Of a stretch of 37,059 nt of DNA, positions 25,527 through 33,702 are shown one piece after another. Each line of letters begins with the position of its first letter. Positions within the stretch are counted from its first letter, which is position 1. Below the pieces are notes generated by a model. It made no database searches, was not told where the DNA came from, and saw only the letters and a list, made by a program, of their open reading frames with translations. Source of the DNA: JAZDRH01 sp047470865 (lineage in GTDB: Bacteria > Pseudomonadota > Gammaproteobacteria > Pseudomonadales > Pseudomonadaceae); NCBI RefSeq assembly GCF_047470865.1, contig NZ_JAZDRH010000031.1, forward strand, positions 1-37,059, in the 5' to 3' direction. Made by a program: the position numbers and the translations under genes.

Positions 25527-26450
25527 ATGGAAGCTTTTTATTATTTTGTTCAGCAGTTGATTAACGGATTAACTGTTGGCAGTACCTATGCGCTAATCGC
25601 CATTGGCTACACCATGGTTTACGGCATTATAGGAATGATTAACTTTGCGCATGGCGAAGTTTATATGATTGGTAGTTATATTACTTTTATTGTACTAACG
25701 GGCTTAGCCATGTTAGGTCTTGAAAGCCTACCCTTAATGATTTTCGCTGCCTTTGCCATCAGTATTATCATCACCAGTAGTTATGGCTACAGCATTGAAC
25801 GTGTTGCCTACCGCCCATTACGTGGCGGCAACCGCCTAATTCCGCTGATTAGCGCTATTGGTATGTCTATTTTCTTACAAAACTTTGTACGCGTTGCTCA
25901 AGGGGCACGTGATATTGCTATGCCCAGCGTAATTAAAGGCGGCTGGGCAATTGGTGATGAGCAAGGAGCACATGCAGCACTCTCCTACATGCAAGGCATT
26001 ATTTTCGTAGTGACGCTGATTAGCATGGTATTGCTTACATGGTTTATTTCTCGCTCACGTACTGGTCGTGCCTGTCGTGCCTGTGCAGAGGATTTAAAAA
26101 TGACAGGGTTATTAGGTATTAATAGCAACGCCATCATCAGCCTTACTTTCGTTATTGGTGCTGCTTTAGCTGCCATCGCTGGTGTGCTATTAAGTTTATA
26201 TTACGGTGTAATCACACCCTATATTGGTTTTATGGCGGGGCTTAAAGCCTTTACCGCTGCTGTTTTAGGTGGCATCGGTAGCATTGCAGGGGCTGTATTA
26301 GGCGGATTAATTCTAGGCGTAACAGAAGCTATGACTTCAGCTTATTTCAGTACCCAATATAAAGATGTAGTTGCATTTAGCTTATTGATCTTAATTTTGC
26401 TCTTTAGACCCACCGGTATTTTAGGTCGTCCTGAAGTGGAGAAAGTCTAA
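25527..26450 (+). CDS. braD: Branched-chain amino-acid ABC transporter permease (LivH/BraD)
   Basis: A 307-aa inner-membrane permease with about eight hydrophobic segments. The opening QQLINGLTVGSTYALIAIGYTMVYGIIGMINFAHGEVYMIG is diagnostic of LivH. The cytoplasmic loop EDLKMTGLLGINSN that contacts the ATPases is present. Its stop overlaps the start of braE by one base (TAATG), so the genes are translationally coupled. Confidence 0.96.
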   Translation: MEAFYYFVQQLINGLTVGSTYALIAIGYTMVYGIIGMINFAHGEVYMIGSYITFIVLTGLAMLGLESLPLMIFAAFAISIIITSSYGYSIERVAYRPLRGGNRLIPLISAIGMSIFLQNFVRVAQGARDIAMPSVIKGGWAIGDEQGAHAALSYMQGIIFVVTLISMVLLTWFISRSRTGRACRACAEDLKMTGLLGINSNAIISLTFVIGAALAAIAGVLLSLYYGVITPYIGFMAGLKAFTAAVLGGIGSIAGAVLGGLILGVTEAMTSAYFSTQYKDVVAFSLLILILLFRPTGILGRPEVEKV

Positions 26451-27706
26451 TGCGCTTACCTATAAAGTCGGCTTTATTTTCCGCCATTGTGGTTTTAATT
26501 CTAGGCGGATTAATTCTCGGGTTGCGCTTAACCCAGCAAGGTACTCAACTTACGGTTGTAGGTGCTGAAACAGAAACCTTTGTCTGGCTTGCTGCGGGTG
26601 CAATCACTATCTTTATTTACTCACTATTTCGCGCTCAAATCAGCTCTGGAATAGCCAACATTCCACGCTTTACCGGCTTAGTCAACCGCTTTGAACAAGT
26701 ACGTGATATTAAAGCCTTACGTCTTGCCTTTATGGCGCTTATTATTTTAGGCGCATTCATTTTTCCGTTCTACACCAGCCGTAGCCATATCGACCTTGGC
26801 ACCTTGGTTTTAATTTATGTGATGTTAGGGCTAGGCTTAAATATAGTTGTAGGTTTAGCAGGATTATTAGATTTAGGCTATGTCGGCTTCTATGCTGTAG
26901 GTGCTTACACTTATGCCCTACTTGCCATGTACTTTAGCGTTGGGTTTTGGACAGGCTTGGCGGCCGCTGGCGTAATGGCCGCAATCTTTGGTTTTTTATT
27001 AGGCTTTCCTGTACTACGTTTACGTGGCGACTACTTAGCTATTGTCACCTTGGGTTTTGGTGAAATCATTCGTATTTTGCTAAATAACTGGACAGAATTT
27101 ACAGGTGGGCCACGTGGGATTGGTAATATTCCCAAACCTACCTTATTTGGCCTTGAATTTAACCGTCGCGCTTCAGAAGGCGCGCAAACTTTCCACGACT
27201 ATTTTGGCTTTGCCTACAATACTAACCACAGGGTGATTTTCCTTTATCTATTGGCTCTAGTGCTGGTACTCATCACCTTATTTGTCATCAATCGCATGAT
27301 GCGCATGCCGTTAGGGCGTTCATGGGAAGCCATGCGTGAAGATGAAATTGCCTGTCGCGCACTAGGTATGAATCCTACACATATCAAACTCACAGCCTTT
27401 ACTATTGGCGCTATATTCGCTGGCTTTGCAGGAAGCTTCTTCGCAGCCCGCCAAGGATTTATCAGCCCTGAATCATTTACCTTTATTGAATCTGCCATTA
27501 TTTTGGCAATTGTTGTATTAGGTGGCATGGGCTCTCAGGTTGGCGTTATCTTGGCCGCTATTGCCATGACCGTATTGCCTGAATTAGCGCGCGAATTTAA
27601 TGAGTACCGCATGCTGCTGTTTGGTTTAATGATGGTCTTAATGATGATTTGGCGACCACAAGGCCTTGTTCCCATGCACCGTCCGCACGTGGAGCTAAAA
27701 TCATGA
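26450..27706 (+). CDS. braE: Branched-chain amino-acid ABC transporter permease (LivM/BraE)
   Basis: A 418-aa permease, long for the family because of an N-terminal extension of about 100 residues containing additional hydrophobic stretches, as in LivM of enteric bacteria and Pseudomonas BraE. The core includes GLGLNIVVGLAGLLDLGYVGFYAVGAYTYAL, the coupling loop EDEIACRALGMNPTHIKL, and ESAIILAIVVLGGMGSQVGV. The stop overlaps the start of braF (ATGA). Confidence 0.96.
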   Translation: MRLPIKSALFSAIVVLILGGLILGLRLTQQGTQLTVVGAETETFVWLAAGAITIFIYSLFRAQISSGIANIPRFTGLVNRFEQVRDIKALRLAFMALIILGAFIFPFYTSRSHIDLGTLVLIYVMLGLGLNIVVGLAGLLDLGYVGFYAVGAYTYALLAMYFSVGFWTGLAAAGVMAAIFGFLLGFPVLRLRGDYLAIVTLGFGEIIRILLNNWTEFTGGPRGIGNIPKPTLFGLEFNRRASEGAQTFHDYFGFAYNTNHRVIFLYLLALVLVLITLFVINRMMRMPLGRSWEAMREDEIACRALGMNPTHIKLTAFTIGAIFAGFAGSFFAARQGFISPESFTFIESAIILAIVVLGGMGSQVGVILAAIAMTVLPELAREFNEYRMLLFGLMMVLMMIWRPQGLVPMHRPHVELKS

Positions 27707-28467
27707 GCACAGCTATTTTACGCGTACGCGATTTAAGTATGCGCTTTGGCGGATTAATGGCCGTTGATGGCGTAAGTTTAAAAGTAGAACCGCAAGAAAT
27801 CGTATCCATTATTGGCCCTAATGGTGCAGGTAAGACGACCGTTTTTAATTGCCTAACAGGGTTTTACGCACCTACAGGCGGCAGCATCGTTTTTAACCAA
27901 CAAGCCATTCAAGGCTTACCTGGTTATAAAATTGCCCGCCGCGGGATGATTCGCACCTTCCAACATGTACGTTTATTTAAAGAAATGACAGTGCTTGAAA
28001 ACCTAATGACCGCTCAACACCGTCATCTAAATACCAATTTCTTGGCAGGTTTGTTTAATACACCTAGTTATCGACGGGCTGAAAAAAACGCACAGGAACA
28101 TGCTGTCAAATGGCTAGAAAAAGTCGACCTACTGAGTGAAGCTAATCGCCAAGCAGGCACCTTAGCCTATGGGCAGCAACGACGTTTAGAAATTGCACGC
28201 TGCATGGTCACTCGCCCATCCTTGTTAATGCTAGATGAGCCTGCGGCAGGGTTAAACCCAAGTGAAACGGAAGACCTTAAGCACTTGATACTAGATTTAC
28301 GCAGTAATGGCTTAAGTATTTTACTTATTGAGCACGATATGAAGCTCGTCATGACGCTATCGGATCATATTTACGTCATTAACCAAGGTTGCCCATTAGC
28401 CAATGGCAAGCCTGATGCCATTCGTGCCAACCCAGATGTTATCAAAGCATATTTAGGTGAGGAGTAA
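27703..28467 (+). CDS. braF: Branched-chain amino-acid ABC transporter ATP-binding protein (LivG/BraF)
   Basis: A 254-aa ABC ATPase. The ATG at 27703 overlaps the braE stop; a TTG-initiated longer frame was discarded. Walker A is GPNGAGKTT, the signature motif is YGQQRRLEIAR, and Walker B is LLMLDEPAAGLNPSE, followed by the H-loop EHDMKLVM. The AYGQQ form of the signature and the ~250 aa length are normal for LivG. Confidence 0.96.
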   Translation: MSTAILRVRDLSMRFGGLMAVDGVSLKVEPQEIVSIIGPNGAGKTTVFNCLTGFYAPTGGSIVFNQQAIQGLPGYKIARRGMIRTFQHVRLFKEMTVLENLMTAQHRHLNTNFLAGLFNTPSYRRAEKNAQEHAVKWLEKVDLLSEANRQAGTLAYGQQRRLEIARCMVTRPSLLMLDEPAAGLNPSETEDLKHLILDLRSNGLSILLIEHDMKLVMTLSDHIYVINQGCPLANGKPDAIRANPDVIKAYLGEE

Positions 28468-28470
28468 GCC

Positions 28471-29175
28471 ATGCTACAGATGCGAAATATCTGCACCTAT
28501 TATGGAAAAATTCAAGCTTTAGATAGTGTCAGCATTGAAGTTAACCAAGGTGAAATTGTCACTCTTATTGGCGCAAATGGCGCGGGGAAAACCACACTGA
28601 TGATGACACTCTGTGGCGACCCGCAAGCACGTAGTGGACAAGTGCTGTATCAAGGACAAGATATAACACAAATGCCTACCGCTGAAATTATGCGTTTAGG
28701 CTTAGCTATAGTGCCTGAAGGTCGGCGGATTTTTTCGCGGCTGACGGTTGAAGAAAATTTAGCTATGGGCGCTTTTTTTTGTGATGACAAACACGAACGA
28801 CAAACACGTCTCAATCACGTATTAGAGCTTTTTCCGCGCCTGCATGAACGCTATGCTCAGCGCGCAGGCACCATGTCTGGCGGTGAGCAACAGATGCTCG
28901 CGATTGGGCGTGCACTCATGAGCAAGCCTAAGCTGCTTTTATTGGACGAGCCTTCATTAGGACTAGCCCCTATTATTATTCAGCAGATTTTTAAAATTTT
29001 GCATCAATTAAGAGAAGAAGGCGTGACTATATTTCTCGTAGAACAAAACGCCAACCAAGCCTTACGTTTAGCCGATCGAGGCTATGTGTTAGAGCACGGT
29101 AAAGTGGTATTAGAAGATACAGGCGCATGTTTATTAGAAAATCAGCAAGTACGCCAAGCTTATCTAGGAGGCTAG
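28471..29175 (+). CDS. braG: Branched-chain amino-acid ABC transporter ATP-binding protein (LivF/BraG)
   Basis: A 234-aa ABC ATPase, the partner of BraF. Walker A is GANGAGKTTL, the LSGGQ-type motif is MSGGEQQMLAIGRALM, Walker B is LLLLDEPSLGLAP, and the H-loop region is VEQNANQALRLADRGYVLE, a LivF hallmark. It begins 3 bases after braF with GAGGAG overlapping the end of that gene. A hairpin follows. Confidence 0.96.
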   Translation: MLQMRNICTYYGKIQALDSVSIEVNQGEIVTLIGANGAGKTTLMMTLCGDPQARSGQVLYQGQDITQMPTAEIMRLGLAIVPEGRRIFSRLTVEENLAMGAFFCDDKHERQTRLNHVLELFPRLHERYAQRAGTMSGGEQQMLAIGRALMSKPKLLLLDEPSLGLAPIIIQQIFKILHQLREEGVTIFLVEQNANQALRLADRGYVLEHGKVVLEDTGACLLENQQVRQAYLGG

Positions 29176-29195
29176 GCCTTTAATACGCCCCTCTG

Positions 29196-29222
29196 CGCAG
29201 CCAAGTTTATCACTTGGCTGCG
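29196..29222 (+). terminator. Hairpin after braG
   Basis: A perfect 10-bp stem CGCAGCCAAG/CTTGGCTGCG with a 7-nt loop, followed by ATGCTATTTT. It probably ends the bra operon. Confidence 0.7.
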
Positions 29223-29299
29223 ATGCTATTTTGTAGCGGTCAAGAAAAACTTATAAATACCAGCACTCATTCTTGGCAAGTCTATTAGTCACCATTTAT

Positions 29300-31432
29300 T
29301 TAATAGCCAGCACATAAATCTTTACCTTCATGATCCAACTGAGGTTCAATTGCTGGATTATATTTTTCTAGTAAGCATTTTACTACAATAGAGTTGAACT
29401 TTTCGGCTAACTCTCGGTTAATATTCCATGCATTTTGATCAGGCCTATTTTTATCAGGCCCAGGCCCTCCTAACGTAGGATCAGCACCTTCTTCTAATAG
29501 GAGCTTAAGCATATCTATGACCTGCGGTTTTACTTGCGTCCTTTTATAATAGATAAATGAATCTAATTCAGATTTTAAAAAAACGGTTAATGGTGATTTC
29601 CACTGATACATTGCTTTTTCCGTGCGAATATCAATTGCATCATAAGCGCTTAGATTAACATCTGCTCCATAATCTAATAACAACTTAGTTAATTCATAAT
29701 TCTTTGTATCTAGTGCGCTAATAAGAGGTGAATGATATGGAGAACCAATAACCTTATTTATCTCTGCTCCATTTTCTAATAAATAATGTATTAACGTTAT
29801 ATCTGAGTAGGAGTTTTTAACAGCTGACAATAAAACCCAACTACGATTTGAATCTGGCGCATTAATATCAGCACCATACTTAAGCAACATATCCATAACT
29901 GAAAAATCATATGGCTTGCCCTTATATATCTGACGATAAACTGCCAGCATAAAAATTCCTTCCCTGCCGTTCTCATTACCATTTAAAGGAGTTATCACCA
30001 TAGAGGCTTGAGCACCGTTTTCTAAAAGAAATTTTACCATTTCAATATTATGAGCATTTACTGCATATGCCAAAGCCGGTTTACCATCACTACTTAAAGC
30101 ATTGATAGGAGTACCTTGCTCAAGTAAAGCTTGCACGCGCGCTATTTTATTTTTCTCTACGGCATCAATCAACTCCATTACAGGAGAACAGTTTCTTTCA
30201 TTTAGCTCATCTACTTGCAACCAATAGCTGGCTTCTCTAGCCGCTTGCAAGCTCATTGGCGAGCCTTGTTTTAGTGATAAATAACAATAACGTCGATAAT
30301 TATCTAGCGCTGCTTGTTGGTAATAATATTTGTCTTTATCATTAAAACTCTTTGTCAGCGAATGCTGCGCTCGTGCTAGCGTTAAATAGTTTATTGCTTT
30401 ATCTGGCGCTCGCCTTATAGCTTCTTCACTCACCAAAATAGCTTGCTGAGTTTTGCCTGTTGCTCTTAACCAATACGCATAATCTGTTAGCCAAACAAGA
30501 TAGGTCGGATGTACCTTATCAAGGTCAAATTGGTACCAACCGTGTTCATCAAAAAACTGTTTTAAATTTTCAAATGCTGGATAAAACTTAGCTGTTGCAA
30601 ACTTTGTTTTCGCCACTGCGCTGTAACGCTGGCCAAGCTCTTTTAGTAACCGCTCTTGCGTGGGTATTTGTTTATATTCAATGTTTTCTGGGTAGGCAAG
30701 TAATTCATAAACACCGCTCCACAGCTCTTTTATCATAGCTTCAGTTTGTTTCTTATCTGCATTATTCCAAGGCAAATTAGAACTTAATATTAACTTAGGC
30801 ATATTTTTATGTGCATTAACAACAGTTCCCGAATAACGACTAATGCGTATTGGTGCTTGTTTTTCATCTTCTGCTAAAAAATCACCCGATAAAAAATAAC
30901 CATAAACTCTATAATCAGGAAATTTTGTTCTCTTATGATAAATGGAAAAAATCTTAAATGCTCTTTTGTCTAAAGTTAACGAGTAATCGCCCTCGTAACC
31001 ATAAGTAATGGCAAGCTGATTTTTAGCTCCACTTAATCTAAGTTGTAAATTACCTCCGCCATAATCCCCAAAGGAGCCTTCACCATAGATATTTCCGCCA
31101 GGCTGATAAATAGAGGGGGAAATTTCAAGCGCTGGCGAACGATAACTACATGGATTTTTATCTTCCTCAGTAGGAATAAACACAGACAGCTTAGTACATT
31201 GATAAGCATATAAAAAGTTATCGGATCGAGTAATAAACCATATTTTATTATCCGCCACTTCCAAAAATCGTATTTGGTTTTCTTTATTATTAGGTAAATA
31301 TTCTTCGATATCAAAATCTTTTAGCGTAACTTCAGGCATGAATACTTCAAGTGCATAGGATTTCGGTCCGCAAATTAGCAAAACAAAACTAATACTAAGT
31401 AATGCAAATTTAATAATATATTTTCGAAACAT
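29300..31432 (-). CDS. Exported ankyrin-repeat protein of unknown function
   Basis: About 710 aa. The start at 31432 gives a proper signal peptide (MFRKYIIKFALLSISFVLLICGPKSYA); 14 more residues are possible to 31474. Residues about 30-300 have no fold I recognise. Residues about 310-390 look TPR-like (WLRATGKTQQAILVSEEAIRRAPDKAINYL). From about 420 to 690 there are at least five ankyrin units, with landmarks VQALLEQGTPINALSSDGKPALAYAV, MVKFLLENGA, MLLKYGADINAPD, YLLENGAEINKV, LTKLLLDYGADVNLS and MLKLLLEEGADP. It most likely acts in the periplasm or at the surface through protein binding. No enzyme motif is visible. It stands alone between the bra and tus operons. Confidence 0.8.
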   Translation of the reverse strand: MFRKYIIKFALLSISFVLLICGPKSYALEVFMPEVTLKDFDIEEYLPNNKENQIRFLEVADNKIWFITRSDNFLYAYQCTKLSVFIPTEEDKNPCSYRSPALEISPSIYQPGGNIYGEGSFGDYGGGNLQLRLSGAKNQLAITYGYEGDYSLTLDKRAFKIFSIYHKRTKFPDYRVYGYFLSGDFLAEDEKQAPIRISRYSGTVVNAHKNMPKLILSSNLPWNNADKKQTEAMIKELWSGVYELLAYPENIEYKQIPTQERLLKELGQRYSAVAKTKFATAKFYPAFENLKQFFDEHGWYQFDLDKVHPTYLVWLTDYAYWLRATGKTQQAILVSEEAIRRAPDKAINYLTLARAQHSLTKSFNDKDKYYYQQAALDNYRRYCYLSLKQGSPMSLQAAREASYWLQVDELNERNCSPVMELIDAVEKNKIARVQALLEQGTPINALSSDGKPALAYAVNAHNIEMVKFLLENGAQASMVITPLNGNENGREGIFMLAVYRQIYKGKPYDFSVMDMLLKYGADINAPDSNRSWVLLSAVKNSYSDITLIHYLLENGAEINKVIGSPYHSPLISALDTKNYELTKLLLDYGADVNLSAYDAIDIRTEKAMYQWKSPLTVFLKSELDSFIYYKRTQVKPQVIDMLKLLLEEGADPTLGGPGPDKNRPDQNAWNINRELAEKFNSIVVKCLLEKYNPAIEPQLDHEGKDLCAGY

Positions 31433-31562
31433 GGCAAACCATCGTCCGTATAAAATAAATTTAAGAGTAACCATTATTAATATCTATTCTTTGATACAGG
31501 TTAGGTTAAATCCATCTATTTATTTTAAAGGCTTGCGAGCTTTGTATTGTCTACTTAATGTA

Positions 31563-31904
31563 CTAAAAACAATTCGCTGGCTTTGGCAAGCCGGCAAGGC
31601 GCGCTGCAAGCTTGGCAGGCTTACCAGCAAATAACGGATTAAGGTATAGGCTGTTGCCCTTTTCTGGGCCTAACTCCTGTGCAATATATTTAACCAAAGC
31701 ACGATTAGCAGGTGCCAGCTCAAACTGCTGATAAAACTGGCGCACTAGTTGAATAATCTCCCAATGTGCTTGTGTGAGCACAATACCCTCTTTTAGAGCC
31801 AATGCAGCTGCTACCTCAGGCGTCCAGTCCGACAAATTAAGCAAGCAATCATCCTGATCTAAACAAATTAACTTTCCATCTACTAATAACTTACTCATTG
31901 CCAT
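31563..31904 (-). CDS. tusE: Sulfur-relay protein TusE (DsrC family)
   Basis: A 113-aa DsrC-like sulfur carrier that takes persulfide sulfur from TusBCD and hands it to MnmA for 2-thiolation of the tRNA wobble uridine. The C-terminal arm PKPANCF carries the conserved penultimate cysteine (C112), while the second DsrC cysteine is absent, as in TusE. The middle block LTQAHWEIIQLVRQFYQQFELAPANRALVKYIAQELG is typical. Its start overlaps the end of tusB by 10 bases. Confidence 0.94.
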   Translation of the reverse strand: MAMSKLLVDGKLICLDQDDCLLNLSDWTPEVAAALALKEGIVLTQAHWEIIQLVRQFYQQFELAPANRALVKYIAQELGPEKGNSLYLNPLFAGKPAKLAARLAGLPKPANCF

Positions 31905-32170
31905 GTATGCACTCGTTGATACTCAAGGGTTAAATTCACCATTTGCACATAATCAATACAGCTAATTTCTGTCGTAATAGCCCGTGCCTGCACATCTTCT
32001 AATAATGCATAGGTGAACAATGGTAATTGAAAATCTAACCCTGTGCGCAGCGCTTGAACCGCCTCGCCACAGAGCAACAACGCATCCTGATCACCCATAA
32101 AGCCCAATGCTTGTGTTAAGTCTGTTGTAGTGAATGGGCTGCGACTAACAATATGCAAACTTTGCTTCAT
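31895..32170 (-). CDS. tusB: Sulfur-relay protein TusB (DsrH family)
   Basis: A 91-aa subunit of the TusBCD hexamer. The N-terminus MKQSLHIVSRSPF and the DALLLCGEAVQAL stretch match DsrH/TusB. It overlaps tusC by four bases (ATGA) and tusE by ten. Small size and divergent sequence are normal for this subunit; the operon position strongly supports the call. Confidence 0.9.
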   Translation of the reverse strand: MKQSLHIVSRSPFTTTDLTQALGFMGDQDALLLCGEAVQALRTGLDFQLPLFTYALLEDVQARAITTEISCIDYVQMVNLTLEYQRVHTWQ

Positions 32171-32523
32171 AAACTTACCACGTGATCAAATTGTGAAAGC
32201 AAATGAGATAACTGACTTTGTTTGATAGGCTTAGCCAAAACAAGTAAATCATCTAAGCTTAAACCGCGCTCAATTAAACTTTGTTCATCAACATAAAGCT
32301 GTTCAACGCCAAACATAGATAAGGCTTGCAAATTAGCGGTTATGTCTTTTTGAGCGAGGCATTTAGGTTGCTGATCTTTTAGTAACTGAAACACAGCATC
32401 TTCAATGAACAAAAGCGCTAACGGAATTTCAAAAGCGGCGCCTGATAAAACTAAATCTAAGGCTTCACGCGCATTCAGCCCTGCCTGCGGTGCTTTACGT
32501 GTTATCACCAAAGTTGACTTCAT
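32167..32523 (-). CDS. tusC: Sulfur-relay protein TusC (DsrF family)
   Basis: A 118-aa DsrE/F-like subunit of TusBCD. The ATG at 32523 is used (GGAG upstream, ATGA overlap with the tusD stop); an extra six residues upstream are unlikely. The pattern of an N-terminal beta strand, LREALDLVLSGAAFEIPLALLFIEDAVFQLL and the later GVEQLYVDEQSLIERGL matches the family. Confidence 0.92.
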   Translation of the reverse strand: MKSTLVITRKAPQAGLNAREALDLVLSGAAFEIPLALLFIEDAVFQLLKDQQPKCLAQKDITANLQALSMFGVEQLYVDEQSLIERGLSLDDLLVLAKPIKQSQLSHLLSQFDHVVSL

Positions 32524-32915
32524 TGATCCGCTCCAAACCAAATAGCTCGATCCGCTAACTGCACGGCATCATGCCATTGCCCTAAACCTGATAGCACAAA
32601 GCCCTTTGCCAAATTACTAGTCGTTTTTTGATAGCGTTGCGCCTCTGAAGCGTCTAATACACCTCGGCGTAACGCTGCTGCAATACAAACAACAGCATCT
32701 AGCTGGTGGGTCTGAACAAAGTGCTGCCAAGCTTTGCTTTGATCTTGCTCATCCTGTGGTAGTACAGCAGTATCTAGCGCTAAGTAAACAGCCTCTTGAT
32801 AAAAAAAGACACGCTCAACGGTATGGCCTTGCTCAACTACAGCTTGAGCAAAAGCAAGTGCACGACGTGCGCTAGGGCTGTGAGCTGGACAAGATAAAGC
32901 AATCGCAAACTTCAT
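32520..32915 (-). CDS. tusD: Sulfurtransferase TusD (DsrE family)
   Basis: A 131-aa catalytic subunit of TusBCD which receives sulfur from TusA on its active-site cysteine, C77 in AVVCIAAALRRGV. The ending LADRAIWFGAD is the typical TusD C-terminus. It is the first gene of tusDCBE, all four genes overlapping or abutting, so they should be made in fixed ratio. Confidence 0.95.
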   Translation of the reverse strand: MKFAIALSCPAHSPSARRALAFAQAVVEQGHTVERVFFYQEAVYLALDTAVLPQDEQDQSKAWQHFVQTHQLDAVVCIAAALRRGVLDASEAQRYQKTTSNLAKGFVLSGLGQWHDAVQLADRAIWFGADQ

Positions 32916-33052
32916 AGTTTTCTCAGAAAATTTTTACTCAGTATATCAGTTAAGCCTGTTCATACAGGTATGTCATCGAAGGGAAAAAGAACAATATTTA
33001 ACAGTAGGCCTAATGATTACATGATTAGCCTCACAAACACCAACAAAGATTC

Positions 33053-33087
33053 CAAAGTACTAATCTATTTATTTAAATAGTACTTTG
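33053..33087. promoter_or_regulatory. 10-bp inverted repeat between tusD and the Cys-rich small gene
   Basis: CAAAGTACTA (33053-33062) and TAGTACTTTG (33078-33087) are perfect complements with a 15-nt AT-rich spacer, in the divergent region between tusD and the next plus-strand gene. No U-tract follows on either side, so an operator or mRNA hairpin is more likely than a terminator. Confidence 0.4.
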
Positions 33088-33134
33088 AAGAAACACCCTT
33101 TTACGGTAATGTGACGCACCCTTTTGGAGCCGCC

Positions 33135-33449
33135 ATGTCACGTATTACTTGGTCGCTACATGCATATCGCCTTATTCAACCTGACGAACAGCTTGATTTA
33201 TTTGCCTGTCAGCAAGTACGCCTGCATGTAACGCTGCGACAACTTGAACTCAATGCCCATGCAGACAGAACGCTGTGCGGTAAGCTACTGCCAGCCAACC
33301 CACTCTGGCAAGATGTAGAACCTAATGCATTATCTGACCAGCGCTTTTGTGCTGAGTGCCTAACAATCCTACGTCAGCAAGAAAAACTAAAGTGCGTATT
33401 AGGCTGGGAAAACCAATTAGACTTGACGACTCAAACTCAGGCTGTATAA
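33135..33449 (+). CDS. Small Cys-containing protein of unknown function
   Basis: A 104-aa protein; the ATG at 33135 is chosen for its GGAG five bases upstream, over a GTG at 33111. I do not recognise the family. Five cysteines (C25, C48, C72, C75, C87), including a CAEC pair, could bind zinc or an Fe-S cluster. There is no signal peptide or membrane segment. It ends 13 bases before tRNA-Val and may be cotranscribed with it. Confidence 0.65.
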   Translation: MSRITWSLHAYRLIQPDEQLDLFACQQVRLHVTLRQLELNAHADRTLCGKLLPANPLWQDVEPNALSDQRFCAECLTILRQQEKLKCVLGWENQLDLTTQTQAV

Positions 33450-33462
33450 TCAGCGCCCACTT

Positions 33463-33539
33463 AGGCACATAGCTCAGTTGGTTAGAGCACCACCTTGACA
33501 TGGTGGGGGTCGTTGGTTCGAATCCAATTGTGCCTACCA
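33463..33539 (+). tRNA. tRNA-Val(GAC)
   Basis: A 77-nt cloverleaf with acceptor AGGCACA pairing perfectly with TGTGCCT, anticodon loop TTGACAT (anticodon GAC), T loop TTCGAAT and encoded CCA. The 3' end abuts the integrase region and is the probable attachment site of the island. Confidence 0.95.
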
Positions 33540-33702
33540 GACATATACTTTCAGATACCCAAACATGGCCTGAAAGCAGCATAAAAGCTCACTTTCGTGG
33601 GCTTTTATTGTTTCTACATGCCCAAACATAACCAGACATATAATTAAACTTTTTGTATCCTATCGTGTATCCAATGAAAAATGATCACACAGAGGATACA
33701 GA
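33540..33702 (+). promoter_or_regulatory. Integrase upstream region with candidate recombinase/regulator sites
   Basis: Between tRNA-Val and the integrase are a CTTTCAG/CTGAAAG dyad (33548-33554, 33570-33576), a repeated CCCAAACAT, two direct GTATCC copies and an inverted GGATAC next to the start codon. Such clusters are usual for integrase arm sites and autoregulation. Their function is inferred from position only. Confidence 0.35.
33581..33608 (+). terminator. Hairpin terminator after tRNA-Val
   Basis: A 12-bp stem with one G-U pair (ATAAAAGCTCAC and GTGGGCTTTTAT, TTTC loop), followed by TGTTTC. It would end the tRNA transcript ahead of the integrase. Confidence 0.65.

Noticed and set aside
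31431..31634. 67-codon plus-strand frame between the ankyrin and tusE genes
   Set aside because: It overlaps the 3' end of tusE in antisense, has no ribosome site, and has no family resemblance.
33322..33582. 86-codon minus-strand frame across the end of the Cys-rich gene and tRNA-Val
   Set aside because: It is antisense to a tRNA and to a better-supported gene and its sequence is tRNA-derived.
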